In this document: positions 7,242 through 15,005 of the stretch, piece after piece | Numbering within the stretch: position 1 is the first letter of the stretch | How the letters are laid out: each line of letters begins with the position of its first letter | From: Bacteroidia bacterium | Lineage (GTDB): Bacteria; Bacteroidota; Bacteroidia; Cytophagales; JAAEPT01 | Direction: 5' to 3' | NCBI GenBank assembly: GCA_030431525.1 | Contig: JAUIJC010000004.1 | Location: 1-64,000, forward strand | Length of the DNA stretch: 64,000 nucleotides | Notes under the pieces: generated by a model | What the model was told of the DNA's origin: nothing | Databases searched by the model: none | The model's input: only the letters and a program-made list of their open reading frames with translations | Made by a program: the position numbers and the translations under genes

Positions 7242-8534
7242 TTAATGGGTTTTCACTTTTGCGCGAAGGTCATGGAGCAAATTGTACAACCCAAAGAAGG
7301 TGCGGTTCATATACAAGAAGTGTTTGGAACCACGGTTCGCATTGTATTTCCTAAGCTCTGACTTTTGTCCGTATTTCTCACCCAAGGCCACTAATTGTTC
7401 GAAATAGCTGGCATCTCCGAAGTCGAATTCATCGTGATGGAATGGCATTCCAAAGAGGTTGAGCATCTCATGGAACATGCCAGTGAAGAAGTTGATTTCC
7501 TCCTCGGAATCATCTTCTCGTAGGATTTCCAGCTTTCTGAGGTTCTTGTCGAATTTTTCTTGGTCGTGTAAATAGGCTGGTTGGGTCAACTCAAAGTAAG
7601 GCTCGTAAAAGTCTTCAGGAATTTCTTTGATACACCCAAAGTCGATAATGCCCAATTTATTGTCATCGGTGATGATGAAGTTGCCAGGGTGCGGGTCGGC
7701 ATGCACTTTTTTGAGGGAGTGCATCTGGAAGACGTAGAAGTCCCAAAGCGCCTGACCCAAGGTATTGCCCAGTTCTTGGTCCTGATTTTCCTTACAGAAA
7801 TCTGAAATCTGCCTTCCTTCAAGCCAGTCCATGGTGATAATGCGGTCGCTGGACAATTCTGGGTAGTAGGTAGGGAAGGATAAGTTGGAAATATGTCTAC
7901 AAGCCTGTGAAATCTCCATGCTCCGAGTCACCTCTAATTGGTAATCAGTTTCCTCGGTCAGCTTTTCTTCCACCTCCAAGAAATACTTCTCGGCTTCCTT
8001 ACCCTTCAGGTTGAACATCCGAACAGCGAAAGGCTTCACGATGGCTAAATCGGATTTAATGCTGTTGGCTACGCCTGGATATTGGATTTTTACGGCCAAT
8101 TTTTTTCCGTCCTTTTCAGCTTGGTGCACCTGTCCAATGCTCGCCGCGCGCACGGATTCAGCCGTGAAATGGTCGAAGAGTTCCTCAGGGTAGCATTTGA
8201 AATACTTGTGGAAGGTCTTTCGAATCAAAGCGCCTGAGAGGGGAGGCACGGAATATTGCGAGAGCGCAAATTGGTCGGTATAAGCTTTTGGCAAAATGCT
8301 CTTTTCCATGCTCAGCATCTGCGCGACTTTCAGGGCACTACCTTTCAGCTCCTTCAGGCCGTCATAGATGTCATGGGCATTGGATTCATCGAGGCGTTCA
8401 CGGGCTTCCTCTTCGGATTTTACCAGTTTGTTTCCGTAGTAGGACAAGTAGTTACCGCCTACTTTTACTCCTGTCTTGACGAGGTTGGTAGCCCGTGCGA
8501 TTTTTGAGGTCGGTATCTTGTCTAAGCTTTTCAT
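7242..8534 (-). CDS. ABC1/UbiB/ADCK-family atypical kinase
   Basis: 430 residues of the ABC1 family. Seen in order: an N-terminal family-specific helix region with L-K-V-A-Q-M-L-S (the KxGQ motif in its K-V-A-Q variant, about residues 64-74), an A-S-I-G-Q-V-H loop, the A-V-K-I-Q-Y-P-G lysine strand, H-A-D-P-H-P-G-N (catalytic loop) and I-D-F-G (metal-binding). Characterised members support ubiquinone or other prenyl-lipid metabolism. The ATG overlaps the tetR stop as ATGA. Placement inside the carotenoid cluster suggests a role in isoprenoid or lipid handling, which is inference. Confidence 0.9.
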   Translation of the reverse strand: MKSLDKIPTSKIARATNLVKTGVKVGGNYLSYYGNKLVKSEEEARERLDESNAHDIYDGLKELKGSALKVAQMLSMEKSILPKAYTDQFALSQYSVPPLSGALIRKTFHKYFKCYPEELFDHFTAESVRAASIGQVHQAEKDGKKLAVKIQYPGVANSIKSDLAIVKPFAVRMFNLKGKEAEKYFLEVEEKLTEETDYQLEVTRSMEISQACRHISNLSFPTYYPELSSDRIITMDWLEGRQISDFCKENQDQELGNTLGQALWDFYVFQMHSLKKVHADPHPGNFIITDDNKLGIIDFGCIKEIPEDFYEPYFELTQPAYLHDQEKFDKNLRKLEILREDDSEEEINFFTGMFHEMLNLFGMPFHHDEFDFGDASYFEQLVALGEKYGQKSELRKYNANRGSKHFLYMNRTFFGLYNLLHDLRAKVKTH

Positions 8535-9166
8535 AGGAATCGGTTCATTTGTTTGCCCAAGAACTTCCCGTAGTCCAACATGCTTTTGAGGGCAGGGTTT
8601 TCCTTGATGTCGAAGAACACTCGGACAGATTTTTCGATGAAAGCGTCAGTTTCCTCAAAACCTTGGGAATCGTCTTCCAACCAGAATTTCAACAAGCTCA
8701 AGAACTGAATCCACAAACCTTCGTCGCTGAGTTTGTCCAACATTTCAGTTGGAATCATATCAGGGAGGTCCTGCTTGGAAGCCAAGCTGATTTCATGAAA
8801 GAATGGCTTTAGGGCCATTTTCAAACCCTTGAGTTGGGCCAAGCCTTTCATGGACTTGTCTTGAAGGATGAAGAGCAGATAGCTTCTGTTCAATCCAAAG
8901 TTCCCGAATAGGGTAAAATAGAAGGTGAGGAGCTTTTCCTTGGCAGGCCATTCCTCGTAGGCCTCATTTTTCTTAGCTAAGGCCACAGTCTTTTCCACGA
9001 AGGATTCCCAGATGGCCAATTCCAAGTTTTTGAATGAGCCAAAATGCTTGTAGAAGGATTCCTCCTCGGCACCGTGGCTTTTACAAAACTTATATACAGA
9101 AAGGGGGCGTTTTTCCTCTTCAAGCACATAAGTCATATAGCTTTCGATGAATTGCTCCTTGGTCAT
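8531..9166 (-). CDS. TetR-family transcriptional regulator
   Basis: 211 residues with an N-terminal TetR-like helix-turn-helix (the segment K-F-C-K-S-H-G-A-E-E-E-S-F-Y-K-H-F-G-S-F at about residues 27-46) and a helical ligand domain. It is coupled to the ABC1 kinase gene by an ATGA overlap. Its start codon directly abuts the operator-like palindrome at 9167-9198, so it may itself be under CarH-type control, or it may bind that palindrome. Ligand unknown. Confidence 0.85.
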   Translation of the reverse strand: MTKEQFIESYMTYVLEEEKRPLSVYKFCKSHGAEEESFYKHFGSFKNLELAIWESFVEKTVALAKKNEAYEEWPAKEKLLTFYFTLFGNFGLNRSYLLFILQDKSMKGLAQLKGLKMALKPFFHEISLASKQDLPDMIPTEMLDKLSDEGLWIQFLSLLKFWLEDDSQGFEETDAFIEKSVRVFFDIKENPALKSMLDYGKFLGKQMNRFL

Positions 9167-9198
9167 TTGTTTAATGTTAGCGTGTAATTATTAAACAA
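9167..9198. promoter_or_regulatory. Second copy of the 32-bp operator-like inverted repeat
   Basis: TTGTTTAAT at 9167-9175 and ATTAAACAA at 9190-9198 are a perfect 9-bp inverted repeat with 14 nt between them, the same geometry as 5541-5572. It touches the tetR start codon and would cover the promoter or initiation region of tetR-ABC1. On the minus strand a TTG and a TA-rich box about 19 nt apart overlap it. Confidence 0.6.
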
Positions 9199-9279
9199 TA
9201 TACTCTTTTCAAGGGTTCGATTCAATTTATCTTTTGGGAATTATTGAAATCGCCCCCTTTGAACACGGGGCAAAAAAAT

Positions 9280-9306
9280 AGCCCTTACTTGTTGAACGTA
9301 AGGGCT
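9280..9306 (-). terminator. Terminator after cruF
   Basis: A perfect 9-bp stem (9280-9288 with 9298-9306), followed on the minus strand by a run of seven T. It closes the crtD-cruF unit. Confidence 0.9.
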
Positions 9307-9335
9307 TTCGGAAAGAATCTCGATTTTGGAGGATT

Positions 9336-9995
9336 TTATAACACCAGTTGTAAACTGGCAAAAAACAGGGCCTGAGCGCCTAACACCCAAGGGGAAAGGC
9401 GGGAATTGGGAGTGGCGGTATGCATCAAAGGCTGTAAGGCCAAGGCAATCAAGAACCAGCCAATAAAGTTCTGGACAGGAATGTGGTTGTCTTGCCACTG
9501 CCAAAAGTCCAATTGGATGGCGATGGGTTCAATGAGGAAATCCAAGGAGACCATTATTCCTGCACCAATCGGGTATTTCAGCCATTGGAATTTTTTCCAG
9601 TTTTTGGTGAGATGCTGGGCGCAATAGGCCGAGGCATACACAAGGATAAACCAATTCACCCCGATGATAAGCGGTACTTCGGCGACTTTGAATCCCAAGT
9701 TTTTACCGTAGTGGTAGGTCCCGAAAATGGCACCAGTGTGGACGCCAATCACCTCAGCCAAATAGCCAATTAAGGCAACAGCCGATCCAACCAGAAGTAG
9801 TTTTTTTGTTGTTCCTTGGTGGTTGACGACAAGAATGCCCAACGTCAACAGGAGATTCATGGGGCTCAAGAGGGCGAAAAGGTCATGGAATGGGCTGGCC
9901 AGTCCAATGACTCCCACCAAGTGGAAGAGGAGCAAAATAAAAACCGACCACTGTTCTTTGCTGAGGCTTAGGCCTCTTTCATCACTTCGGTACAT
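9336..9995 (-). CDS. cruF: Carotenoid 1',2'-hydratase, CruF family
   Basis: A membrane protein of about 219 residues with six to seven hydrophobic segments and the signature of the carotenoid biosynthesis protein family (CruF): E-V-I-G-V-H-T-G-x-x-F-G-T-Y-x-Y-G, then P-L-I-I-G-V-N-W-F and S-L-D-F-L-I-E-P. Members hydrate the acyclic end of gamma-carotene-type carotenoids. I choose the ATG at 9995, which overlaps the crtD end by 28 nt; an upstream ATG at 10055 would add 20 residues unlike a membrane-protein start. It is paired with the crtD-like gene, as expected for a 1'-hydroxy-3',4'-didehydro end group. Confidence 0.88.
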   Translation of the reverse strand: MYRSDERGLSLSKEQWSVFILLLFHLVGVIGLASPFHDLFALLSPMNLLLTLGILVVNHQGTTKKLLLVGSAVALIGYLAEVIGVHTGAIFGTYHYGKNLGFKVAEVPLIIGVNWFILVYASAYCAQHLTKNWKKFQWLKYPIGAGIMVSLDFLIEPIAIQLDFWQWQDNHIPVQNFIGWFLIALALQPLMHTATPNSRLSPWVLGAQALFFASLQLVL

Positions 9996-11437
9996 ATTTT
10001 CGCTGATAAAAGGCTTAGGGGAATTCCTCCGCCAGGATGAACGCTTCCCCCACAAAAGTACAAGCCTTTGATGGAAGAGCTGAAATTTGGGTGACGGAAG
10101 AAGGCTGACATTTGGCTGTTGGAGCTTGTACCGTAGAGTGAGCCTTTGAATGAAGAGGTTCTTTCCTGAATCATGGGCGGGCTCAACACATCTTCAGTTT
10201 CGATAAGGCTTCGGACATTTTCCCCCAAGATGCGCTCCAATTTATTGAGTATATTTTCTCGCGTCTTCGCGATGAGGGAATCCCAGTCCTGACCTTGGTC
10301 GCAAGGCGCATTAACCATGACAAACCAGTTTTCGCAACCTTTTGGAGCATCCTCAGCATTGACTTTAGAGCTGATATGGATGTAAATGGTTGGGTCGTCA
10401 ATAAGGGAGAAGGTTTCGAATAAGGCTTCAAATTCCTTTTGGTAGCTGTCGCTGAACAGGATGTTGTGGACGTCCAGCTGAGGGAATTCCTTTTTGATGC
10501 CCCAGTAGAAGATAAGGGCGGAGCTGGAGCGTTCTTGCTTCAGAATATGAGCGGGAGCTTTTTCGTTTGGAAGCAATTTTTGGAAAGTAGGCACTACATC
10601 CATATTGCTGACCACGCTGGAACCGAAGTGATTTTTGCCTTTAGCTTTTATCCCTATGGCCTTATCATTTTCCAAAATGATTTCCTCTACGGGAGAATTG
10701 TAATGGAAGGTAACACCCAAGTCTTCGGCCAAAGCCACCAAGCTGTCCACGATGGAGCGCATGCCCTTGGTAGGAAAGAAGGCTCCTTGGTTGAATTCGA
10801 GGTTGGGAATGACATTGAGGATGGCTGGGGCCTTGTAGGGGTTGGAGCCGTTGTAGGTGGCATAGCGGTTAAACAACTGCACCATTTTAGGGGTGGAGAA
10901 GGTCGTGGTGTTCGCACCGTTCATGGACTTGTTCAAGCCCAAAAAAGGAAGGTGAGGAATGGCTTTCAAGGTGTCCTTGGAAAGATAAGTACTGAGCTTG
11001 TGCAGTGATTTTTCTAAGAAGACAGGACTTGTTAGAGCGTAGTCACGAGCTGATTTTTCAAGGAAGTCCAAAGTGCTTTGGGCAGGTTCGCCCAATACTT
11101 TTTCTGCCTCTTGTGCAAATGATTTCGGATTTGCCTCAGCTTTTAGAAAGGTCTTATCTTCCCAAAAGTAATGGCAAAGGGTATCCAGTTTTTTGTAGCG
11201 GAAATAGTCTTTTGGATTTCTTCCCGCAAGCGTGAAAAGTTCTTCAACCAGTTCAGGAAGTGTGAACAGGGAAGGCCCTTTGTCAAAGCGGTAGCCTTCA
11301 CTTTCCCAAACGTCCAATTTGCCTCCAGCCTTGGAGGAAGCCTCAAAAACATGTGGTTTGTGGCCTTTAACGGCCAATCGAATGGCTGTAGCGATGCCCG
11401 CAATGCCCGATCCAATGATTAGTGGTGAAGACTCCAT
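9968..11437 (-). CDS. crtD: CrtI-family desaturase, probably CrtD (3',4'-desaturase)
   Basis: 489 residues and a second CrtI-like flavoprotein. The N-terminal dinucleotide-binding motif is G-S-G-I-A-G-I-A, followed by A-G-G-K-L-D and F-D-K-G-P-S-L-F; the C-terminus has F-C-G-G-S-V-H-P-G-G-G-I-P. In this family K-G-P-S-L-F and a V-H-P-G-G-G-I-P end are usual for enzymes that desaturate 1-hydroxy-carotenoid ends. The neighbouring cruF supports CrtD over a second phytoene desaturase. A ketolase or a saturase of the same fold cannot be excluded from sequence alone. Confidence 0.85.
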   Translation of the reverse strand: MESSPLIIGSGIAGIATAIRLAVKGHKPHVFEASSKAGGKLDVWESEGYRFDKGPSLFTLPELVEELFTLAGRNPKDYFRYKKLDTLCHYFWEDKTFLKAEANPKSFAQEAEKVLGEPAQSTLDFLEKSARDYALTSPVFLEKSLHKLSTYLSKDTLKAIPHLPFLGLNKSMNGANTTTFSTPKMVQLFNRYATYNGSNPYKAPAILNVIPNLEFNQGAFFPTKGMRSIVDSLVALAEDLGVTFHYNSPVEEIILENDKAIGIKAKGKNHFGSSVVSNMDVVPTFQKLLPNEKAPAHILKQERSSSALIFYWGIKKEFPQLDVHNILFSDSYQKEFEALFETFSLIDDPTIYIHISSKVNAEDAPKGCENWFVMVNAPCDQGQDWDSLIAKTRENILNKLERILGENVRSLIETEDVLSPPMIQERTSSFKGSLYGTSSNSQMSAFFRHPNFSSSIKGLYFCGGSVHPGGGIPLSLLSAKICTEVMKEA

Positions 11438-11488
11438 AGGATTACAAAATTACACAGGAAAGGAGAATTGTGCATTGGGCAAAAAAAT

Positions 11489-11516
11489 AGGGTTAACTCC
11501 ACATGGAATTAACCCT
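11489..11516 (-). terminator. Terminator after prfB
   Basis: An 8-bp perfect stem (11489-11496 with 11509-11516), then a T-run on the minus strand. Confidence 0.85.
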
Positions 11517-11547
11517 TTATAATTTTAGTCCTTTGAGACTATAAATC

Positions 11548-12642
11548 TTAATCGTTGTCGTCCTCAGTATTGCCCATCAAATAAGCCTTGATGAAGTCCA
11601 TCAAATCACCGTCCAAGACGTTTTGAACGTCGGTGCGCTCATGGCCTGTACGGGCGTCCTTGATGAGTTTGTATGGGTGAAGGACGTAGTTACGGATTTG
11701 AGAACCGAAGTCGATGGCTTTCTTGCCCGCTTCAATTTCAGCACGCGCTGCGTTACGCTTTTCCACCTCGGCTTGATAAAGCTGAGATTTCAACATCTTC
11801 ATCGCATGGTCCTTGTTGGCCAACTGCGAGCGCTCAATCTGACATTCGATGACGATGCCAGAAGGGGCGTGTTTCAAACGAACGGCAGTTTCTACCTTGT
11901 TCACGTTCTGACCACCAGCACCACCAGATCGGAAGGTATCCCAAGAGATATCCGATGGGTTGATGTTAATCTCAATGGAGTCGTCAATAACAGGGTAGAC
12001 GTAGACCGAAGCAAAAGAAGTATGGCGACGTCCGCTGGAATCAAACGGAGAGATACGCACCAAACGGTGAACACCGTTCTCACCTTTCAGGTAGCCGTAA
12101 GCGAACTGTCCCTCAAATTCCAAAGTAGCGGATTTGATACCTGCTGTTTCACCTGGCTGGTAGTTAACCTCACGAACTTTAAAACCGTTCTTCTCACCCC
12201 ACATCAAGTACATGCGGTAGAGGAATGAGGCCCAGTCATTACTTTCTGTTCCACCAGCTCCTGGAGTGATTTGGAGGGTTGCACCTAACTGATCTTCCTC
12301 AGCCGAAAGCATTTTTTTGAACTCCAATTCTTCAACAGCCTCTTCAGTGTTTTCAAAGGCTTCACGGACTTCTTCCTCAGAGGATTCGCCCATTTCTTGG
12401 AATTCTTTCAAGGTCTCAAAGTCACCGAAGTTCTCGGCAATGGCATCGTAAGCTTCTACCCAAACCTTCTTCTCACGAATTTTTTTGAGGTGGACTTCCG
12501 CTTGTTTCGGGTCATCCCAGAAATCAGGTTGAAGGGTAACTTCTTCCTCGTTTTCAATCTCAATTTTCTTCTGGTCGTATTTGAGGTAGTCCTTCAGCGC
12601 CTCGATGCGAGCTTTAAGGTCCTTGATATTTTCGTGCGTCAT
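11548..12642 (-). CDS. prfB: Peptide chain release factor 2, without programmed frameshift
   Basis: A 364-residue class I release factor that reads UGA and UAA. The tripeptide anticodon is S-P-F (in [12 protein letters not shown]) and the GGQ catalytic motif is in [10 protein letters not shown]. In many bacteria the start of this gene has an in-frame UGA requiring a +1 frameshift near codon 25. Here the matching site reads TAC-CTC-AAA-TAC-GAC, with a lysine codon in place of the stop, so the protein is read straight through. A TACCTTCG box on the minus strand (12702-12709) could be its -7 element. It stands alone. Confidence 0.95.
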   Translation of the reverse strand: MTHENIKDLKARIEALKDYLKYDQKKIEIENEEEVTLQPDFWDDPKQAEVHLKKIREKKVWVEAYDAIAENFGDFETLKEFQEMGESSEEEVREAFENTEEAVEELEFKKMLSAEEDQLGATLQITPGAGGTESNDWASFLYRMYLMWGEKNGFKVREVNYQPGETAGIKSATLEFEGQFAYGYLKGENGVHRLVRISPFDSSGRRHTSFASVYVYPVIDDSIEININPSDISWDTFRSGGAGGQNVNKVETAVRLKHAPSGIVIECQIERSQLANKDHAMKMLKSQLYQAEVEKRNAARAEIEAGKKAIDFGSQIRNYVLHPYKLIKDARTGHERTDVQNVLDGDLMDFIKAYLMGNTEDDND

Positions 12643-12752
12643 TGGAGACAGTCTTAACAGTCGGTCTGCTTGGGCAATTAGTGCCTATGCAAAATATTTG
12701 GCGAAGGTACGAAATTAGCCTGAAATGGAATGAATGGAAGTGGGCTGTCGAT

Positions 12753-12806
12753 ACAGACTTTAGAGGGGAGACATTAGCACCAAGCAGAGCTAAAGTCTAA
12801 TGTCTA
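12753..12806. repeat. TCTAATGTC-type palindromic repeat, copy 1
   Basis: Contains AGACTTTAG at 12755-12763 and its inverted complement CTAAAGTCT at 12790-12798, plus AGACATTAG and CTAATGTCT. It belongs to a short interspersed palindromic family also found at 20182-20231, 26468-26536, 31257-31329 and 43562-43650. It lies between the adenosyltransferase gene and prfB. Confidence 0.75.
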
Positions 12807-12814
12807 TTTACCTC

Positions 12815-13357
12815 TCATGGATTCCAAGGGATTTCAGTGGCATTCAATCGTTTTCCTTGGTATCGCGCCAACGTGAAAAGGTAATCCGACAAGCGATTGA
12901 GGAATTGAATAATCAGCGGGTTAACCAATTCAATCTCGCTCAAGGCTACACAGCGTCGTTCAGCACGGCGGCAAATGGTACGTGCGATGTGCGTGTGTGA
13001 AACAGTCGGGTGTCCGCTTGGAAGGATAAAGGCGGTCATGGGTTCCAGTTGCTTATCCAGCTCATCAATGGCCTTTTCCAGCGTTGGAATCAGTTCATCT
13101 GAGAAAGGAGGTAAAGCGAGCTTTTGGTTTTCAGGATCGGCCGCCAACAAAGATCCACAGAGGAAAAGTGTGTTTTGAACACTTATAAGCAATTCTTTGA
13201 TGGGTTTCTCGGTTTCCAAGTCGAGGACGAGACCCAAATGGGCATTAAGCTCATCGATGGTTCCATAGGCTTCGATGCGAAGTTCTCCTTTCGAGATTCG
13301 TTTTCCTCCCCAAAGTGAGGTACTGCCTTTATCGCCTGTTTTGGTGTAGATCTTCAT
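12815..13357 (-). CDS. Cob(I)alamin adenosyltransferase, PduO type
   Basis: 180 residues. It transfers the adenosyl group of ATP to cob(I)alamin to make adenosylcobalamin. The N-terminus has the T-K-T-G-D-K-G-S-T-S-L segment and the A-Y-G-T-I-D-E-L-N-A-H segment. The C-terminal helix has the R-R-A-E-R-R motif and L-N-R-L-S-D-Y-L-F, all typical of the PduO/MMAB fold. The product is the light-sensitive cofactor that the CarH-type repressor needs, and a B12 uptake operon lies just upstream on the same strand. It is transcribed separately as far as spacing shows. Confidence 0.93.
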   Translation of the reverse strand: MKIYTKTGDKGSTSLWGGKRISKGELRIEAYGTIDELNAHLGLVLDLETEKPIKELLISVQNTLFLCGSLLAADPENQKLALPPFSDELIPTLEKAIDELDKQLEPMTAFILPSGHPTVSHTHIARTICRRAERRCVALSEIELVNPLIIQFLNRLSDYLFTLARYQGKRLNATEIPWNP

Positions 13358-13412
13358 AATCTCAAAAGTATAATGCTTGTGGCTGTTTTTATAGGTTAGG
13401 AAGTTGTTTTTT

Positions 13413-13572
13413 GACCACGGAGAGAAGGAGGAAAGGAGGCATTTTTTGTCAAAAAGGAGATGCTTCGCATTTAGAGAAAGGGAGGTGTACGGGTCTCTCT
13501 TTCTCTATAGAGGTTTTACCTCCTCTCCTCTAAACTACCATTTGCTCCCTTTCTCCTTCTCTCCGTGGTTAA
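13413..13572. repeat. MITE-like 160-bp element with inverted ends
   Basis: The ends are inverted repeats of about 25 nt, carrying GACCACGGAGAGAAGGAGG at the left (from 13413) and its near complement at the right (to 13572). An inner inverted pair near 13472-13488 and 13517-13533 also matches imperfectly. No ORF is convincing. A partial copy of one end is at 44896-44924. It fills most of the 311-bp gap between the adenosyltransferase and DUF1569 genes. Confidence 0.75.
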
Positions 13573-13614
13573 AATTAAATAGCAGTTGCCTGGCTTATAA
13601 AGTGAGGTAAAATA

Positions 13615-13651
13615 AAAACCCAGACTCCAATGGAATTGGAATCTGGGTTTT
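13615..13651 (-). terminator. Terminator after the DUF1569 gene
   Basis: A 10-bp perfect stem (13615-13624 with 13642-13651), followed on the minus strand by TTTTTATTTT. Confidence 0.85.
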
Positions 13652-13668
13652 GCAGGGAGCACAGTGGG

Positions 13669-14124
13669 TTAAACTCCAAATTGTTGGAGATGGTGGTTCA
13701 AATGTTTGTAGGTTACCCAACCAACTTCTTCCTGAGTCATTTTTCCAAAAAGGGGGTGTTCCAATTCACGGTCTGGATGTTCCATCATGTCAGTCAAGGC
13801 CTTTAACAGACGGGATTTTTCTGTTTCAAAGTCTTTTTGTGACTGTTGGAGGTATTGTGGATGTGTCTTTGTGCCCCTGGGGAAGGGCGAATTACTGACG
13901 ACCATTTTTCGGATAATCCCTTTAAAGAGTTTGATAAGGAAAGAGGTGCCGTTTAGGGGCTTGCCGTTCATCACTTCTTGAACTTCAGAACAATGGGCAA
14001 GCATTTGGGCGACATCCATTTTTCCCCATTCGGGAGAACTGTTTTGGGTAAGTGCCTCAATACGAAGAAGACATTCTTGATAGACCTGTGGGTCGAAAAG
14101 GCTCTTGTGTGTGTGTGTGTGCAT
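13669..14124 (-). CDS. DUF1569 (DinB-like) protein
   Basis: About 151 residues resembling the DUF1569 family, a DinB-like four-helix fold: a W-G-K-M-D-V-A-Q-M-L-A-H-C segment near the N-terminus, then H-P-L-F-G-K-M-T-Q-E-E-V-G-W and a final Y-K-H-L-N-H-H-L-Q-Q-F. The three histidine clusters could bind a metal, as in DinB-like proteins. Function unknown. I choose the ATG at 14124; an upstream ATG at 14166 is open. A dinucleotide repeat begins directly after this start (see 14106-14121), giving H-T-H-T-H at the N-terminus. Confidence 0.8.
   Translation of the reverse strand: MHTHTHKSLFDPQVYQECLLRIEALTQNSSPEWGKMDVAQMLAHCSEVQEVMNGKPLNGTSFLIKLFKGIIRKMVVSNSPFPRGTKTHPQYLQQSQKDFETEKSRLLKALTDMMEHPDRELEHPLFGKMTQEEVGWVTYKHLNHHLQQFGV
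14106..14121. repeat. (TG)8 dinucleotide tract inside the start of the DUF1569 gene
   Basis: Eight TG units directly follow the predicted ATG of the minus-strand gene, and a run of seven G lies just upstream at 14132-14138. Slippage in the tract would shift the reading frame. Confidence 0.8.
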
Positions 14125-14175
14125 CTGAATAGGGGGGGTCCAGAATATAGCCTTTGTTCCAGTCAAATCTATGTG

Positions 14176-14586
14176 TTATGCCGTCTCCTCTTCCAAGATC
14201 TTAGCCTCCTCTAAACGCTGTTCGATGTATTCCTTAGGGGTAGTGCCAGTGATGGCCTTAAAGCTGATATAGAAATTGCTTTTGGAAGAAAAACCCGAAA
14301 TGGAAGCGATGTAGGGGATGGTGTATTTGGAATAAGAGTCTTCGCTGTTCAGGTGCGTTTTGACCTGTTCGATGCGTAGGTGGTTCAGTAGTTGTGAGAA
14401 TGATTTTCCATAGTTTTCATTGATTGTGGCCGATAGGTAGCTTCGGTTGGTGTTGAGTTGTTTAGCCAACTTCTCCAGGTTAATGGAGGAGTCGAGGTAG
14501 AACTGATTTTCGATGAGTTTTTCAATCTGCTCAATGAGTTTTTTTTTCAGTTCATTTGGAACCTTGTTTTTAAATGGTGTCTCCAT
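14176..14586 (-). CDS. Short AraC-type helix-turn-helix protein
   Basis: 136 residues consisting almost only of an AraC/XylS DNA-binding domain: first HTH in L-E-K-L-A-K-Q-L-N-T-N-R-S-Y-L-S, second in I-P-Y-I-A-S-I-S-G-F-S-S-K-S-N-F-Y, ending in the family F-K-A-I-T-G-T-T-P-K-E-Y. No sensor domain is attached, and an in-frame TAA at 14623-14625 lies only 12 codons upstream of the ATG. It is either a stand-alone domain or what remains of a longer regulator. Target unknown. Confidence 0.85.
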   Translation of the reverse strand: METPFKNKVPNELKKKLIEQIEKLIENQFYLDSSINLEKLAKQLNTNRSYLSATINENYGKSFSQLLNHLRIEQVKTHLNSEDSYSKYTIPYIASISGFSSKSNFYISFKAITGTTPKEYIEQRLEEAKILEEETA

Positions 14587-14706
14587 TTTTCTCTTCTTTC
14601 TCCTGTGCTGCCAATCCGCATTTTAGGGATAAAGTCACGATAAAGTGTCTTCCCGCAAGAGGGATTATGTGTGCGGTCATAAATTGAGTGTGAGTGGTTG
14701 GTTGCG

Positions 14707-14714
14707 CAAAGTTA
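14707..14714 (-). promoter_or_regulatory. -7 box for the AraC-type gene
   Basis: TAACTTTG on the minus strand matches the Bacteroidota -7 consensus TAnnTTTG, about 120 nt upstream of the ATG. A clear TTTG -33 box is not visible. Confidence 0.5.
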
Positions 14715-14946
14715 ACGGATATTGATATTTTTAGAAATTTGAGGACTATTTTAAGAAAAAGTCCAGGATTGTAAATCCCTAATGTTTTTTTGATGTACTT
14801 ACAACCGATTGATATTCAGGGGTTAGATTGATAAAAATGGACTTTGGTAGTGCTTGATGATTTTTGGAAGTTTTGAAGTGCACGTTCTAACTTGTTGTTA
14901 TTATGTGATTTCGCTAAAAATTGACCCGTTTTGACTCAAAAAAAAG

Positions 14947-14973
14947 CCCTCCAAAACAGGGTGTTTTGGAGGG
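14947..14973 (-). terminator. Terminator of the B12 uptake operon
   Basis: A 12-bp perfect stem (14947-14958 with 14962-14973) with a 3-nt loop and a T-run on the minus strand. Confidence 0.92.
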
Positions 14974-15005
14974 TTGCAAAGCATTTGGTTAACAATTAGT
15001 TAACC

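Larger units (their letters stand above)
14587..15005. other. 419-bp gap between the AraC gene and the T9SS protein gene
   Basis: No coding region is visible on either strand. It holds the AraC promoter box and, at its right end, the terminator of the B12 operon. The AT-rich middle shows no convincing remnant of a sensor domain. Confidence 0.7.

Noticed and set aside
14587-14700. Frameshifted N-terminal part of a longer AraC regulator
   Set aside because: Stop at 14623-14625 and no recognisable sensor or TPR segments in the three minus-strand frames of the gap.
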